Assembly (NCBI RefSeq): GCF_019303475.1
Contig: NZ_JABLSI010000021.1
Span: 28,158 to 92,157, forward strand
DNA from: Streptomyces sp. JJ38
GTDB taxonomy: Bacteria; Actinomycetota; Actinomycetes; Streptomycetales; Streptomycetaceae
Length of the DNA stretch: 64,000 nt
Direction: 5' to 3'
Positions 51,269 through 59,294 of the stretch are shown here, in pieces. Below the pieces are notes generated by a model. The model searched no databases, was not told where the DNA came from, and saw only the letters and a list, made by a program, of their open reading frames with translations. Both the position numbers and the translations under genes were made by a program. Every line of letters begins with the position of its first letter. Within the stretch, counting starts at the first letter, position 1.

Positions 51269-52630
51269 TCAGAGCTTGGTCCACGCCTCCGTCAGCACCG
51301 CGCGGAGGGTCTGCTCGATCTCGTCGAAGGTGCCCTGGTCCGAGATGAGCGGCGGCGCGAGCTGCACGACCGGGTCGCCCCGGTCGTCGGCGCGGCAGTA
51401 GAGGCCGTTGTCGAAGAGCGCCTTGGAGAGGAAGCCGTACAGGACGCGCTCGGTCTCCTCCTCGTTGAACGTCTCCTTGGTGGCCTTGTCCTTCACGAGC
51501 TCGATGCCGTAGAAGTAGCCGTTGCCGCGGACGTCGCCGACGATCGGCAGGTCGAGCAGCTTGCTCAGCGTGCCGTGGAAGGCGCTCTCGTTGTCCAGCA
51601 CGTGCTGGTTGAGGCCCTCGCGCTCGAAGATGTCGAGGTTCGCCAGTGCCACGGCGGCCGAGACGGGGTGGCCGCCGAAGGTGTAGCCGTGCAGGAAGGT
51701 GTTGTCCCCCTGGTAGAACGGCTCGGCGAGGCGGTCGGAGACGATCGCGGCGCCGATGGGGGAGTAGCCCGACGTCATGCCCTTGGCGCAGGTGATGATG
51801 TCCGGCACGTAGCCGAACTTGTCGCAGGCGAAGACCGTGCCGAGGCGGCCGAAGGCGCAGATGACCTCGTCGGAGACGAGCAGCACGTCGTACTGGTCGC
51901 AGATCTCGCGCACGCGCTGGAAGTAGCCGGGCGGCGGCGGGAAGCAGCCGCCGGCGTTCTGCACCGGTTCCAGGAAGACGGCGGCGACCGTCTCCGGGCC
52001 CTCGAAGAGGATCTGCTGCTCGATCTGGTCGGCGGCCCAGCGGCCGAAGGCCTCCGGATCGTCTCCGTGGATCGGGGCGCGGTAGATGTTGGTGTTGGGC
52101 ACCTTGTGCGCACCGGGGACCAGCGGCTCGAAGGGGGCCTTGAGCGCGGGCAGGCCGGTGATGGACAGGGCGCCCTGCGGGGTGCCGTGGTAGGCGACGG
52201 CCCGCGAGATCACCTTGTACTTGGTGGGGTTCCCGGTGAGCTTGTGGTACTGCTTGGCCAGCTTCCACGCGGTCTCGACGGCCTCACCGCCACCGGTGGT
52301 GAAGAAGACCTTGTTCAGGTCGCCGGGGGCGTGCTGGGCCAGGCGCTCGGCCAGCTCGACGGCCTTGGGGTGGGCGTAGGACCACACCGGGAAGAAGGCC
52401 AGCTCCTGGGCCTGCTTCGCGGCGGCCTCGGCCAGCTCGGTGCGGCCGTGCCCTGCCTGGACGACGAACAGCCCGGCGAGTCCGTCGAGGTAGCGCTTGC
52501 CCTTGTCGTCGTAGATGTAGGTGCCCTCGCCGCGCACGATGGTCGGTACGGGGGCGTTCTCGTACGACGACATGCGGGTGAAGTGCATCCACAGGTGGTC
52601 GTACGCGGTACGGGAGAGGTCCTTGCTCAC
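51269..52630 (-). CDS. Class III PLP aminotransferase, probable polyamine aminotransferase
   Basis: Pyridoxal-phosphate enzyme of 453 residues. The active-site lysine is Lys283 in DIITCAKGMTSGYSP, with the Asp of LLVSDEVICAFGRLG holding the cofactor nitrogen and GEAVETAWKLAKQYHKLTG binding phosphate. The family includes omega-amino acid:pyruvate and putrescine transaminases. In S. coelicolor the equivalent gene beside an Lrp regulator and an aldehyde dehydrogenase has been discussed as part of polyamine utilisation; I infer the same here. The GTG start lies 2 nt after the lrp stop, so the two form one operon. The adjacent divergent dehydrogenase would oxidise the aldehyde product. Confidence 0.88.
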   Translation of the reverse strand: MSKDLSRTAYDHLWMHFTRMSSYENAPVPTIVRGEGTYIYDDKGKRYLDGLAGLFVVQAGHGRTELAEAAAKQAQELAFFPVWSYAHPKAVELAERLAQHAPGDLNKVFFTTGGGEAVETAWKLAKQYHKLTGNPTKYKVISRAVAYHGTPQGALSITGLPALKAPFEPLVPGAHKVPNTNIYRAPIHGDDPEAFGRWAADQIEQQILFEGPETVAAVFLEPVQNAGGCFPPPPGYFQRVREICDQYDVLLVSDEVICAFGRLGTVFACDKFGYVPDIITCAKGMTSGYSPIGAAIVSDRLAEPFYQGDNTFLHGYTFGGHPVSAAVALANLDIFEREGLNQHVLDNESAFHGTLSKLLDLPIVGDVRGNGYFYGIELVKDKATKETFNEEETERVLYGFLSKALFDNGLYCRADDRGDPVVQLAPPLISDQGTFDEIEQTLRAVLTEAWTKL

Positions 52631-52632
52631 GG

Positions 52633-53127
52633 TTATCGGGTTCCCCAGGTGTAGGTCTGCTTGCGCAGCTTGAGGTAGACGAAGCTCTCGGTGGACCGGA
52701 CGCCGGGCAGCGTGCGGATGCGCTTGCTGATCATTTCGAGCAGGTGCTCGTCGTCCTCGCAGACGATCTCGACGAGGAGGTCGAACGACCCGGCCGTCAT
52801 GACGACGTAGGCCACCTCCTCCAGCTCCGCGAGAGCTTCGGCCACGGGCTCGAGATCGCCGTCGACGTTGATGCCGACCATGGCCTGCCGCAGCAGCCCC
52901 ACGGTCAGCGGATCGGTCACGGCGACGATCTGCATGACGCCCTGGTCCTGCAGCTTCTGCACGCGTTGGCGCACCGCCGCCTCGGACAGGCCCACGGCCT
53001 TGCCGATGGCGGCGTACGGTCGCCGCCCGTCTTCCTGGAGCTGTTCGATGATGGCCAGGGAGACGGCGTCGATCGATCCGGTGCCGTTCGGTTTCTTCTC
53101 ATCACGAGCCACGACCCCACTGTGCAT
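52633..53127 (-). CDS. Lrp/AsnC-family transcriptional regulator
   Basis: A 164-residue regulator with an N-terminal helix-turn-helix (DAVSLAIIEQLQEDGRRPYA, AIGKAVGLSEAAVRQRVQKL) and a C-terminal RAM ligand domain (AMVGINVDGDLEPVAEAL, YVVMTAGSFDLLVEIVCEDD). Such proteins sense amino acids or their products. I chose ATG 53127 with GGAG eight bases upstream; a TTG at 53148 is in frame. It is first in a two-gene operon with the aminotransferase and divergent from the aldehyde dehydrogenase, so it probably controls both. Confidence 0.95.
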   Translation of the reverse strand: MHSGVVARDEKKPNGTGSIDAVSLAIIEQLQEDGRRPYAAIGKAVGLSEAAVRQRVQKLQDQGVMQIVAVTDPLTVGLLRQAMVGINVDGDLEPVAEALAELEEVAYVVMTAGSFDLLVEIVCEDDEHLLEMISKRIRTLPGVRSTESFVYLKLRKQTYTWGTR

Positions 53128-53221
53128 GAGGTCTGCTCCGTCATGCAAGCCGTGAGCGATGTTTTTCGTTGCAGATTGGCGATCTCACGACTGATTTCGC
53201 AGTTACGGGGGAGTCGCCCTG

Positions 53222-53249
53222 TTGAAAACGTGGGTCGGGCGGTTAGGGT
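53222..53249 (+). promoter_or_regulatory. Probable promoter of the aldehyde dehydrogenase gene
   Basis: TTGAAA (53222-53227), a 16-bp spacer and TAGGGT (53244-53249) match the vegetative promoter pattern, about 42 nt before the GTG start. The divergent AT-rich part (53157-53220) likely holds the lrp promoter and Lrp sites. Confidence 0.55.
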
Positions 53250-53291
53250 GTATGTCTCACCCATTGGACAACGGAGCAGGAGGGTGTTGAC

Positions 53292-54725
53292 GTGACCACC
53301 GAGCTGCGTCGGCTGCGCAACTACATCGACGGGGAATTCCGGGACGCCTCCGACGGGCGGACCACCGAGGTGGTCGACCCGGCTACCGGCGAGACCTACG
53401 CCCTGGCCGCCCTCTCGTCCCCGGCGGACGTGGACGCGGCGATGGCCGCCGCCGAGGCCGCTTTCCCGGCCTGGCGCGACACGACGCCGGGCACCCGGCA
53501 GTTGGCCCTGCTGAAGATCGCCGACGCCCTGGAGGCGCGGGCCGACGAACTGCTGGCCGTCGAGTGCAAGGACACCGGCAAGCCCCTGGAGCTGACCCGG
53601 CAGGAGGAACTGCCGATGATGCTCGACCAGATCCGGTTCTTCGCCGGTGCCGCCCGGATGCTGGAGGGCAAGTCGGCCGGCGAGTACATGGAGGGCATGA
53701 CGTCCTTCGTCCGGCGCGAGCCCGTGGGCGTGTGCGCCCAGGTCGCACCGTGGAACTACCCGATGATGATGGCCGTGTGGAAGTTCGCCCCGGCCATCGC
53801 CGCGGGCAACACGGTCGTCCTCAAGCCCTCGGACACGACGCCGGCCTCGGCCGTCTTCCTCGCCGAGGTGCTGGGCTCGATCCTGCCCAAGGGCGTCTTC
53901 AACGTCGTCTGCGGCGACCGGGACACCGGCCGCCTGATGGTCGAGCACAAGACGCCGGCCATGGCCTCGATCACCGGTTCCGTGCGGGCCGGCATGGAGG
54001 TCGCCGCCAGCGCGGCCAAGGACGTCAAGCGCGTCCACCTGGAGCTGGGCGGGAAGGCGCCCGTCGTCGTCTTCGGCGACGCCGACATCCCCGCCGCCGT
54101 CGAGGGCATCCGCGACGCCGGGTTCTTCAACGCCGGGCAGGACTGCACGGCCGCCACCCGCGTCCTCGTCCACGACAGCGTCCACGACGAGTTCGTCTCC
54201 GCCCTGGCCAAGGCCGCCGCCGAGGTCAAGACGGGCGATCTGGGCGACGAGGACTGCTTCTACGGCCCGCTCAACAACCCCGTCCACCTGGAGAAGGTGG
54301 AGGGCTTCATCGAGCGGCTCCCCGCCCACGCCAAGGTCGAGACGGGCGGCGAACGGGTCGGCGACAAGGGCTACTTCTTCGCCCCGACGGTCGTCTCCGG
54401 CCTCAAGCAGGACGACGAGATCGTCCAGAACGAGGTCTTCGGCCCCGTCATCACCGTCCAGCGCTTCAGCGAGGACGAGCAGGCCGTCGAGTGGGCCAAC
54501 GGCGTCGAGTACGCCCTCGCCTCCTCGGTGTGGACCTCCGACCACGGTCGCGCCATGCGGCTGTCGAAGGCGCTGGACTTCGGCTGTGTGTGGATCAACA
54601 CCCACATCCCGCTGGTCGCGGAGATGCCGCACGGCGGCTTCAAGAAGTCCGGCTACGGCAAGGACCTCTCGGCCTACGGCTTCGATGACTACACCCGCGT
54701 CAAGCACGTGATGACCGCGCTGTAA
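53292..54725 (+). CDS. Aldehyde dehydrogenase, probable gamma-aminobutyraldehyde dehydrogenase
   Basis: NAD-dependent aldehyde dehydrogenase of 477 residues. The catalytic cysteine is Cys285 in NAGQDCTAATRVL and the general base is Glu251 in HLELGGKAPVVVF, with the cofactor segment SITGSVRAGMEVA. The N-terminal YIDGEFRDASDGRTTEVVDP and overall length fit the gamma-aminobutyraldehyde / glutamyl-aminobutyraldehyde group, but substrate cannot be proved from sequence. The GTG start follows AGGAGG. Its position, divergent from the Lrp-aminotransferase operon, supports oxidation of aminobutyraldehyde made from putrescine. A hairpin terminator follows. Confidence 0.9.
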   Translation: MTTELRRLRNYIDGEFRDASDGRTTEVVDPATGETYALAALSSPADVDAAMAAAEAAFPAWRDTTPGTRQLALLKIADALEARADELLAVECKDTGKPLELTRQEELPMMLDQIRFFAGAARMLEGKSAGEYMEGMTSFVRREPVGVCAQVAPWNYPMMMAVWKFAPAIAAGNTVVLKPSDTTPASAVFLAEVLGSILPKGVFNVVCGDRDTGRLMVEHKTPAMASITGSVRAGMEVAASAAKDVKRVHLELGGKAPVVVFGDADIPAAVEGIRDAGFFNAGQDCTAATRVLVHDSVHDEFVSALAKAAAEVKTGDLGDEDCFYGPLNNPVHLEKVEGFIERLPAHAKVETGGERVGDKGYFFAPTVVSGLKQDDEIVQNEVFGPVITVQRFSEDEQAVEWANGVEYALASSVWTSDHGRAMRLSKALDFGCVWINTHIPLVAEMPHGGFKKSGYGKDLSAYGFDDYTRVKHVMTAL

Positions 54726-54805
54726 GGCGTCGGCTGTCCGCGGGGGTCCGGTGGTTCCTCAGGCCGCCGGGCCCCCGCCGTCGTGGCCGCTCGCCGTGGC
54801 GGCGG

Positions 54806-54838
54806 AAGGGCCCCGAGGGCATCGCCCCCGGGGCCCTT
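54806..54838. terminator. Bidirectional hairpin between the dehydrogenase and deaminase genes
   Basis: AAGGGCCCCGAGGGC and GCCCCCGGGGCCCTT pair over 15 bp with a single A-C mismatch and an ATC loop. It lies between convergent genes. The AAGGG...CCCTT ends leave a short T run on both strands. Confidence 0.8.
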
Positions 54839-54881
54839 GGCCTCGCTCGCCCCGGCGTCGGGGCGCTTCCGGCGGGGCGGG

Positions 54882-55958
54882 TCAGGACCTGCGGAGGGCC
54901 TCGGAGCGCCGGGCCAGATACGCCGTGAGGTAGGCGTCGATCTCCGCCGCGAGCGCCGCCTTCGCCGGGGCCTCCAGGAAGGACGCCTCCACCGCGTTCT
55001 TCGCCAGTCCGGCGAGCCCGGCCTCGTCCAGGTCGAGCAGGCGGGCGGCGAGGCCGTACTCGGTGTTCAGGTCGGTGCCGAACATGGGCGGGTCGTCGCT
55101 GTTGATGGTCACCAGCGCGCCCGCCGCCACCATCTCGCGCACCGGGTGCTCCGCCAGGTTCTCCACCGCGCGCGTGGCGATGTTGGACGTCGGGCAGACC
55201 TCCAGCGGGATGCGCCGCTCGGCCAGGTGCTCCAGCAGCCTCGGGTCCTGCGGGGCGCTCGTGCCGTGCCCGATGCGCTCGGCGCGCAGATGGGTGAGGG
55301 CGTCCCAGATGGTGCCGGGCCCGGTGGTCTCGCCCGCGTGCGGCACGCTGTGCAGCCCCTCGGCGACGGCCCGGTCGAAGTACGGCTTGAACTGCGGGCG
55401 GGGCACGCCGATCTCGGGACCGCCGAGCCCGAAGGACACCAGGCCGTCCGGCCGCAGTTCGCAGGCCTGCCGGGCGGTCTCCTCCGCGGCCTCCAGCCCG
55501 GCCTCCCCGGGGATGTCGAAGCACCAGCGCAGGGTGACGCCCAGCTCGCTGCCCGCGGCCTTCCGCGCGTCCTCGATGGCCTCCATGAACGCCACGTCGG
55601 GGATGCCGCGCCGGGTGGAGCTGAACGGGGTGACCGTCAGCTCCGCGTACCGGATGTTCTGCTCGGCCATCTCGCGGGCGATCTCGAAGGTGAGCAACCG
55701 CACGTCCTCGGCGTCGCGGATGAGGTCGACGACGGAGAGGTAGATCTCGATGAAGTGCGCGAAGTCCCGGAAGACGAAGAACTCGGCCAGCTCCTTCTCG
55801 TCGGCCGGGACCCTGGCGTCCGGGTGGCGGGCCGCGAGCTCGGCGACGATCCGCGGCGACGCCGAACCCACGTGGTGGACGTGCAGTTCGGCCTTGGGCA
55901 GGCCCGCGATGAAGCCGGCCAGCTCGTCCGGGACCGTCAGGTCGGTCGGTTCTGACAA
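54882..55958 (-). CDS. Adenosine deaminase-superfamily enzyme, probable aminodeoxyfutalosine deaminase
   Basis: A 358-residue metal-dependent deaminase. The zinc ligands are visible in AELHVHHVGSAS (the N-terminal HxH), SVPHAGETTGP with the catalytic glutamate one strand later in the HAGE context, ERIGHGT, and INSDDPPMFGTDL. The HVHHVGSASPR start differs from the HLDGS type of classical adenosine deaminase. In S. avermitilis a cog1816 protein (Sav2595), which I believe is the equivalent gene near whiG, was shown to deaminate 6-aminodeoxyfutalosine in menaquinone synthesis. I infer that role here. The TTG start is supported by GGAGGT six bases upstream. Confidence 0.85.
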   Translation of the reverse strand: MSEPTDLTVPDELAGFIAGLPKAELHVHHVGSASPRIVAELAARHPDARVPADEKELAEFFVFRDFAHFIEIYLSVVDLIRDAEDVRLLTFEIAREMAEQNIRYAELTVTPFSSTRRGIPDVAFMEAIEDARKAAGSELGVTLRWCFDIPGEAGLEAAEETARQACELRPDGLVSFGLGGPEIGVPRPQFKPYFDRAVAEGLHSVPHAGETTGPGTIWDALTHLRAERIGHGTSAPQDPRLLEHLAERRIPLEVCPTSNIATRAVENLAEHPVREMVAAGALVTINSDDPPMFGTDLNTEYGLAARLLDLDEAGLAGLAKNAVEASFLEAPAKAALAAEIDAYLTAYLARRSEALRRS

Positions 55959-56010
55959 GGGTGCACCTCCGCTAGAACACCTCCGGGGGACATGGCCGTG
56001 AGGCCGCCGT

Positions 56011-56050
56011 CCATCGTATGCCGCCCCTCGCGGCGCCCGGCATACGATGG
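56011..56050. promoter_or_regulatory. Inverted repeat carrying two divergent -10-like elements
   Basis: CCATCGTATGCCG (56011-56023) and CGGCATACGATGG (56038-56050) form a perfect 13-bp inverted repeat with a 14-bp spacer, between the divergent deaminase and DUF4190 genes. Each arm contains TACGAT in the orientation of the gene it faces (minus strand 56018-56013, plus strand 56043-56048), placing transcript starts about 50 and 22 nt before the two start codons. Confidence 0.6.
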
Positions 56051-56076
56051 CGGGACACCGGATGGGGAGGGGCGCG

Positions 56077-56859
56077 ATGACGCAGGACGACGGGGCACGG
56101 GGCGGCGGTCACCCGGGGCCGGGCCCGGAACAGCCGAACCCCTGGGCCCCGCCCGGGCAGCGCGGCTCCCTGGAGAAGGGGGACGCCCAGTCCGGCCAGC
56201 CGGGCCGGTCCGGGCCGCCGATACCGTCGGTGGCGGAGCAGCAGACCGTGACCGACCTCTCCGCGCAGCCGGGCGGGGGCTCCCGGGTGCCGCCCGTGCC
56301 GCCGGCGCCCTCGCCGCCCCCCGCGGCGGTCCCGCAGCCCGCGAGCCCGCCGTACGGCCCCGGCGTTCCGGCGCTGCCCGGGCCGATGCAGCCGGGTCCG
56401 CCTGCGGCGGCCGGGCCGATCCAGGGCTACGGGTACGGCTACGGCGCAGGGTCCGGCTACGGCCCCGGCGCCGCCTACCCCTACGGGGCGTCGTGGCAGC
56501 CGCTGCCGCCCACCCCGGAGACGAGCGGGATCTGCACGGCGGCCATGGTGCTCGGCATCGTCGGCCTCACGCTGTCACTCACGTTCTTCGGCGCTTTCAT
56601 CGGGATCATCTGCGGCCCGATCGCGCTCTGCCTGGCCGTCGCCGCCCGGCGCGGCATCCGGCGCGGTGACGTGCACGGTTCCGGACAGGCCACGGCCGGC
56701 CTCGTGCTCGGCATCATCACGACCGTGCTCTCGGCCCTCTTCGTCGTCCTGCTCGTCATCGGGATGACGGGTGGTTTCGACGAGGAGCCCGACTACTACG
56801 ACGACCCGTACCGGGGCTACGACGCGTTCACGACGGCCCCGCGCGTGCCGGGGAACTGA
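56077..56859 (+). CDS. DUF4190-type membrane protein with Pro/Gly-rich N-terminus
   Basis: A 260-residue protein. The first 150 residues are a low-complexity Pro/Gly/Tyr-rich cytoplasmic tail (PIQGYGYGYGAGSGYGPGAA). Two membrane helices follow, separated by a short basic loop (VLGIVGLTLSLTFFGAFIGI and ATAGLVLGIITTVLSALFVV around RRGIRRGDVHGSGQ), the layout of DUF4190 proteins. The C-terminus is acidic and Tyr-rich. The function is unknown. I chose ATG 56077, with GGGAGG six bases upstream. It is divergent from the deaminase. Confidence 0.85.
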   Translation: MTQDDGARGGGHPGPGPEQPNPWAPPGQRGSLEKGDAQSGQPGRSGPPIPSVAEQQTVTDLSAQPGGGSRVPPVPPAPSPPPAAVPQPASPPYGPGVPALPGPMQPGPPAAAGPIQGYGYGYGAGSGYGPGAAYPYGASWQPLPPTPETSGICTAAMVLGIVGLTLSLTFFGAFIGIICGPIALCLAVAARRGIRRGDVHGSGQATAGLVLGIITTVLSALFVVLLVIGMTGGFDEEPDYYDDPYRGYDAFTTAPRVPGN

Positions 56860-56884
56860 GGCCGGGGCGGGGGCCGCCCCGGCC
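56860..56884. terminator. Hairpin directly after the DUF4190 stop codon
   Basis: GGCCGGGGCGG, loop GGG, CCGCCCCGGCC form a perfect 11-bp stem that begins on the base after the stop. It separates convergent genes. Confidence 0.7.
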
Positions 56885-56908
56885 GGCCGCCGCCGGTCCG
56901 GACAGGCA

Positions 56909-57490
56909 CTAACCGGCCGGCCGCCGGCCCACTCCGTGGAGCAGCGTGTCGACGACGAGGGCGGCGCGGGCGTCCGGGTCCGGGGCGCGGCCGTCGTGGT
57001 GGACGGCCTCGCCGATCAGCGCGTAGTACACGCGCCGCACCCACTCCAGGTCGGCGGAGGGGGCGAGGAGCCCCTCCTCCCGCGCGCGGGCCAGGAGTTC
57101 GAGACAGCGGGCGCCCACCGCGTCCCAGCCCGCCGAGGCCGCGCTGTCCGCCTCGGCGGGGCGGCCCAGGGCGAAGCCCCACGCACCCTTGACGCGCAGC
57201 ACGTTGGCGGTGATGCGATGCAGGGCGACGAGCGGCGGGGCGGTGTCGGGCCGGCCGTCCTCCACCGCCTCGGCCAGCTGCGCCACCGCGGACTCGGTGA
57301 GCGCCTCGATCAGCGCCTGCCGGTTGGCGAACCGCCGGTGCACCGTCGTGCGGGCGACGCCCGCGGCCTCGGCGATCTGCTCGACGGACGCACCGGGGTC
57401 GGCGGCGAGTACGCGCTCGGCCGCCTCCAGGATCATGCGGACGCTGCGCTCGGCGTCCGCCCGGAGCGCCCGCCCACCGCTCTTCGCCAT
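56909..57490 (-). CDS. TetR-family transcriptional regulator
   Basis: A 193-residue regulator. The helix-turn-helix is in SVRMILEAAERVLAADPGAS and VEQIAEAAGVARTTVHRRFA, with RTTVHRRF as recognition helix. The C-terminal domain resembles the TetR_C families of single-copy regulators but gives no ligand clue. It is transcribed away from the second TetR gene 73 nt upstream, and the two may share a transcript. It is convergent with the DUF4190 gene. Confidence 0.92.
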   Translation of the reverse strand: MAKSGGRALRADAERSVRMILEAAERVLAADPGASVEQIAEAAGVARTTVHRRFANRQALIEALTESAVAQLAEAVEDGRPDTAPPLVALHRITANVLRVKGAWGFALGRPAEADSAASAGWDAVGARCLELLARAREEGLLAPSADLEWVRRVYYALIGEAVHHDGRAPDPDARAALVVDTLLHGVGRRPAG

Positions 57491-57563
57491 CGGAACCCCG
57501 GCCTCTTGGACATCGCGTCAGCGGACACGATACGCGCAGGCCCGCGGGAGCGCGCCCGTGTGG

Positions 57564-58121
57564 TCAGGCCGCGGTGTCCAGCACCGTCCGTGCCGTGCGC
57601 CGGGCGTGCTGGGCGGCGTCGAGGTCGCCGGTGAACGTGGCCAGGGCCATCGCCCCGTCGAACAGCACCGCCAGCTGCGCGCCGACGGACCGTGGGTCCT
57701 TCGCCCGTGCCTGCGCGGCCAGTTCGGTCGCCAGGTCGCGCAGCGCCTGCTTGTGGGACTGGACGGCGGCCACGACCTCCGGGGCCGCCGCTCCGGCCTC
57801 GCCGAACGCGCCGGCGAACACACACCCGTGGAAGCCGGGCTGCCGGAACCAGTCGTGCAGGAAGTCGAAGAGGCCCAGGGCCCGCTCCACCGGGTCCTCG
57901 GCGGCGCTGACGTAGTCCCGGATCGCGCTCCGGGCGATCCGGTCCCGTCGCGCCAGGCAGGCGGCCAACAGGACGTTCTTGGACGGGAACAGCCGGTAAA
58001 GGGTCTTGAGCGGCACTCCGCTGGCGTCCCGGATGCGCTGCATGGTCACCGCATGGACGCCGTGGGTGTAGAACAGCTCGTCCGCGACCGCGACCAGATG
58101 AGCGGACGTGTCCTCCTGCAT
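57564..58121 (-). CDS. TetR-family transcriptional regulator divergent from the SDR gene
   Basis: A 185-residue regulator. The helix-turn-helix is HLVAVADELFYTHGVHAVTM with RDASGVPLKTLYRLFPSKNV; the C-terminal half (FDFLHDWFRQPGFHGCVFAG) matches TetR_C_6-type ligand domains. The ATG start follows GGAGGGAGG six bases upstream. It is divergent from the short-chain dehydrogenase gene, and the region between them carries a TGCAACA palindrome and other repeats that overlap the dehydrogenase promoter, so it likely represses that gene. Confidence 0.93.
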   Translation of the reverse strand: MQEDTSAHLVAVADELFYTHGVHAVTMQRIRDASGVPLKTLYRLFPSKNVLLAACLARRDRIARSAIRDYVSAAEDPVERALGLFDFLHDWFRQPGFHGCVFAGAFGEAGAAAPEVVAAVQSHKQALRDLATELAAQARAKDPRSVGAQLAVLFDGAMALATFTGDLDAAQHARRTARTVLDTAA

Positions 58122-58280
58122 GGCCGGCCTCCCTCCCGAAGCGACTGATGACTGCCCCGACCCCCACGGGAGAACCCCGGTTCTCGGAGGGGAGTTCCGT
58201 CGCGGCGGGGGTGGATGGCTGCCCGAATTCTTCGACGTGACAGGCGGGGGCGTCCAGCGGAACCACCGATCGGTCTTATT

Positions 58281-58321
58281 TGCAACACTGCTGTTGCAGT
58301 TACAGCTTAAACAGTTACTCT
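58281..58321 (+). promoter_or_regulatory. Operator and promoter between TetR and SDR genes
   Basis: TGCAACA-CTGC-TGTTGCA (58281-58298) is a perfect 7-bp inverted repeat. TTGCAG (58294-58299) and TACTCT (58316-58321), 16 bp apart, form a plausible promoter of the SDR gene whose -35 overlaps the palindrome. CAGTTAC is repeated directly at 58297 and 58312. The block is far more AT-rich than its surroundings. Confidence 0.6.
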
Positions 58322-58360
58322 TCTGTTCTAGCTCGTGCGGTATCGATCAAGGGGAGAGCG

Positions 58361-59211
58361 ATGTCCCGTTCAGCGGCACAAACCCAGCCCACCGCCCTGG
58401 TCACCGGAGCGTCCTCCGGTCTCGGCGCCGAGTTCGCCGCCCAACTCGCGGCCCGCGGGCACGACCTGGTGCTGACGGCGCGATCCGCGGAGCGTCTCCA
58501 CGTGCTCGCCGAGCGGCTGCACACGACGTACGGTGTGGGGGCCCACGTCATCGTCCAGGACCTCGCGGAGCCGGACGCCGCCCAGCGCATCGCCGACGGC
58601 CTCGCCGAACGCGGCCTCGACATCGGTGTGCTGGTGAACAACGCCGGGTTCGGCACCTGCGGACGGTTCGAGGAGATCGAGCCGCGGCGCGACCACGACC
58701 AGCTGATGGTCAACGTCGTGGCGCTGGTCGGCCTCACCCACGCCCTGCTGCCCGGCATGCTGGCCCGGGGCGGAGGCGCCGTCCTCAACATCGGCTCCAC
58801 GGCGGGCTACCAGCCAAGCCCGTATTTCGCGGTCTACGGCGCCGCCAAGTCCTTCGTCCTCACCTTCTCGCTGGCGCTGCGTCAGGAGTGCCGCGGCCGC
58901 GGGGTCCGGGTCACGGCGCTCTGTGCCCCGGCCCGGTCGAGACGGGCTTCTTCGAGGTGATCGGCACCCGCAGGGCCGCGGTCGCCGGCGCGTTCGCGGA
59001 GCCGGAACCCGTCGTGCGGGCGGCGCTGCGCGCGCTCGACCGGGACCGCGCCTACGTCACGCCGGGGCTCGGCAACGCGCTGAGCGCCCACCTCTCACCG
59101 CGGCGCCCGCGCACCCTGGTCGCGGCCCTTGCCGAGCGGGTCACCCGCAAGGTCCTGGGGCCCGAGGAGGTGCGCGGCGGCCCCGCTCCGGAACCCGGCG
59201 CGGGCGGCTGA
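58361..59211 (+). pseudogene. Short-chain dehydrogenase/reductase, frameshifted
   Basis: SDR-family oxidoreductase whose frame breaks near 58919-58929. The first part (from ATG 58361 behind GGGGAGAG) contains the Rossmann motif TGASSGLGAEFAAQL, NNAGFG and the active-site SxxYxxxK set in GSTAGYQ and YGAAKSFVL, then VRVTALC. There the frame needs to shift: the following bases read CPGPVETGFFEVIG only in the next frame, which continues to a natural stop at 59211. A 2-bp CT duplication in GCGCTCTG or loss of one C in the CCCC run would explain it. In the upstream frame the protein ends at 58960 after 199 residues. It could be a real mutation or a sequencing error. Confidence 0.8.
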
Positions 59212-59243
59212 CCGGGGGCGGGCCCGAGACGCCGCGCGGCAGG

Positions 59244-59267
59244 GTCCCGCACGAAGCCGTGCGGGAC
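59244..59267. terminator. Hairpin between the SDR and APC genes
   Basis: GTCCCGCACG, loop AAGC, CGTGCGGGAC form a perfect 10-bp stem between convergent genes. Confidence 0.7.
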
Positions 59268-59294
59268 GCCGCCGTCGCCGTCAAGGTGGTGCCG

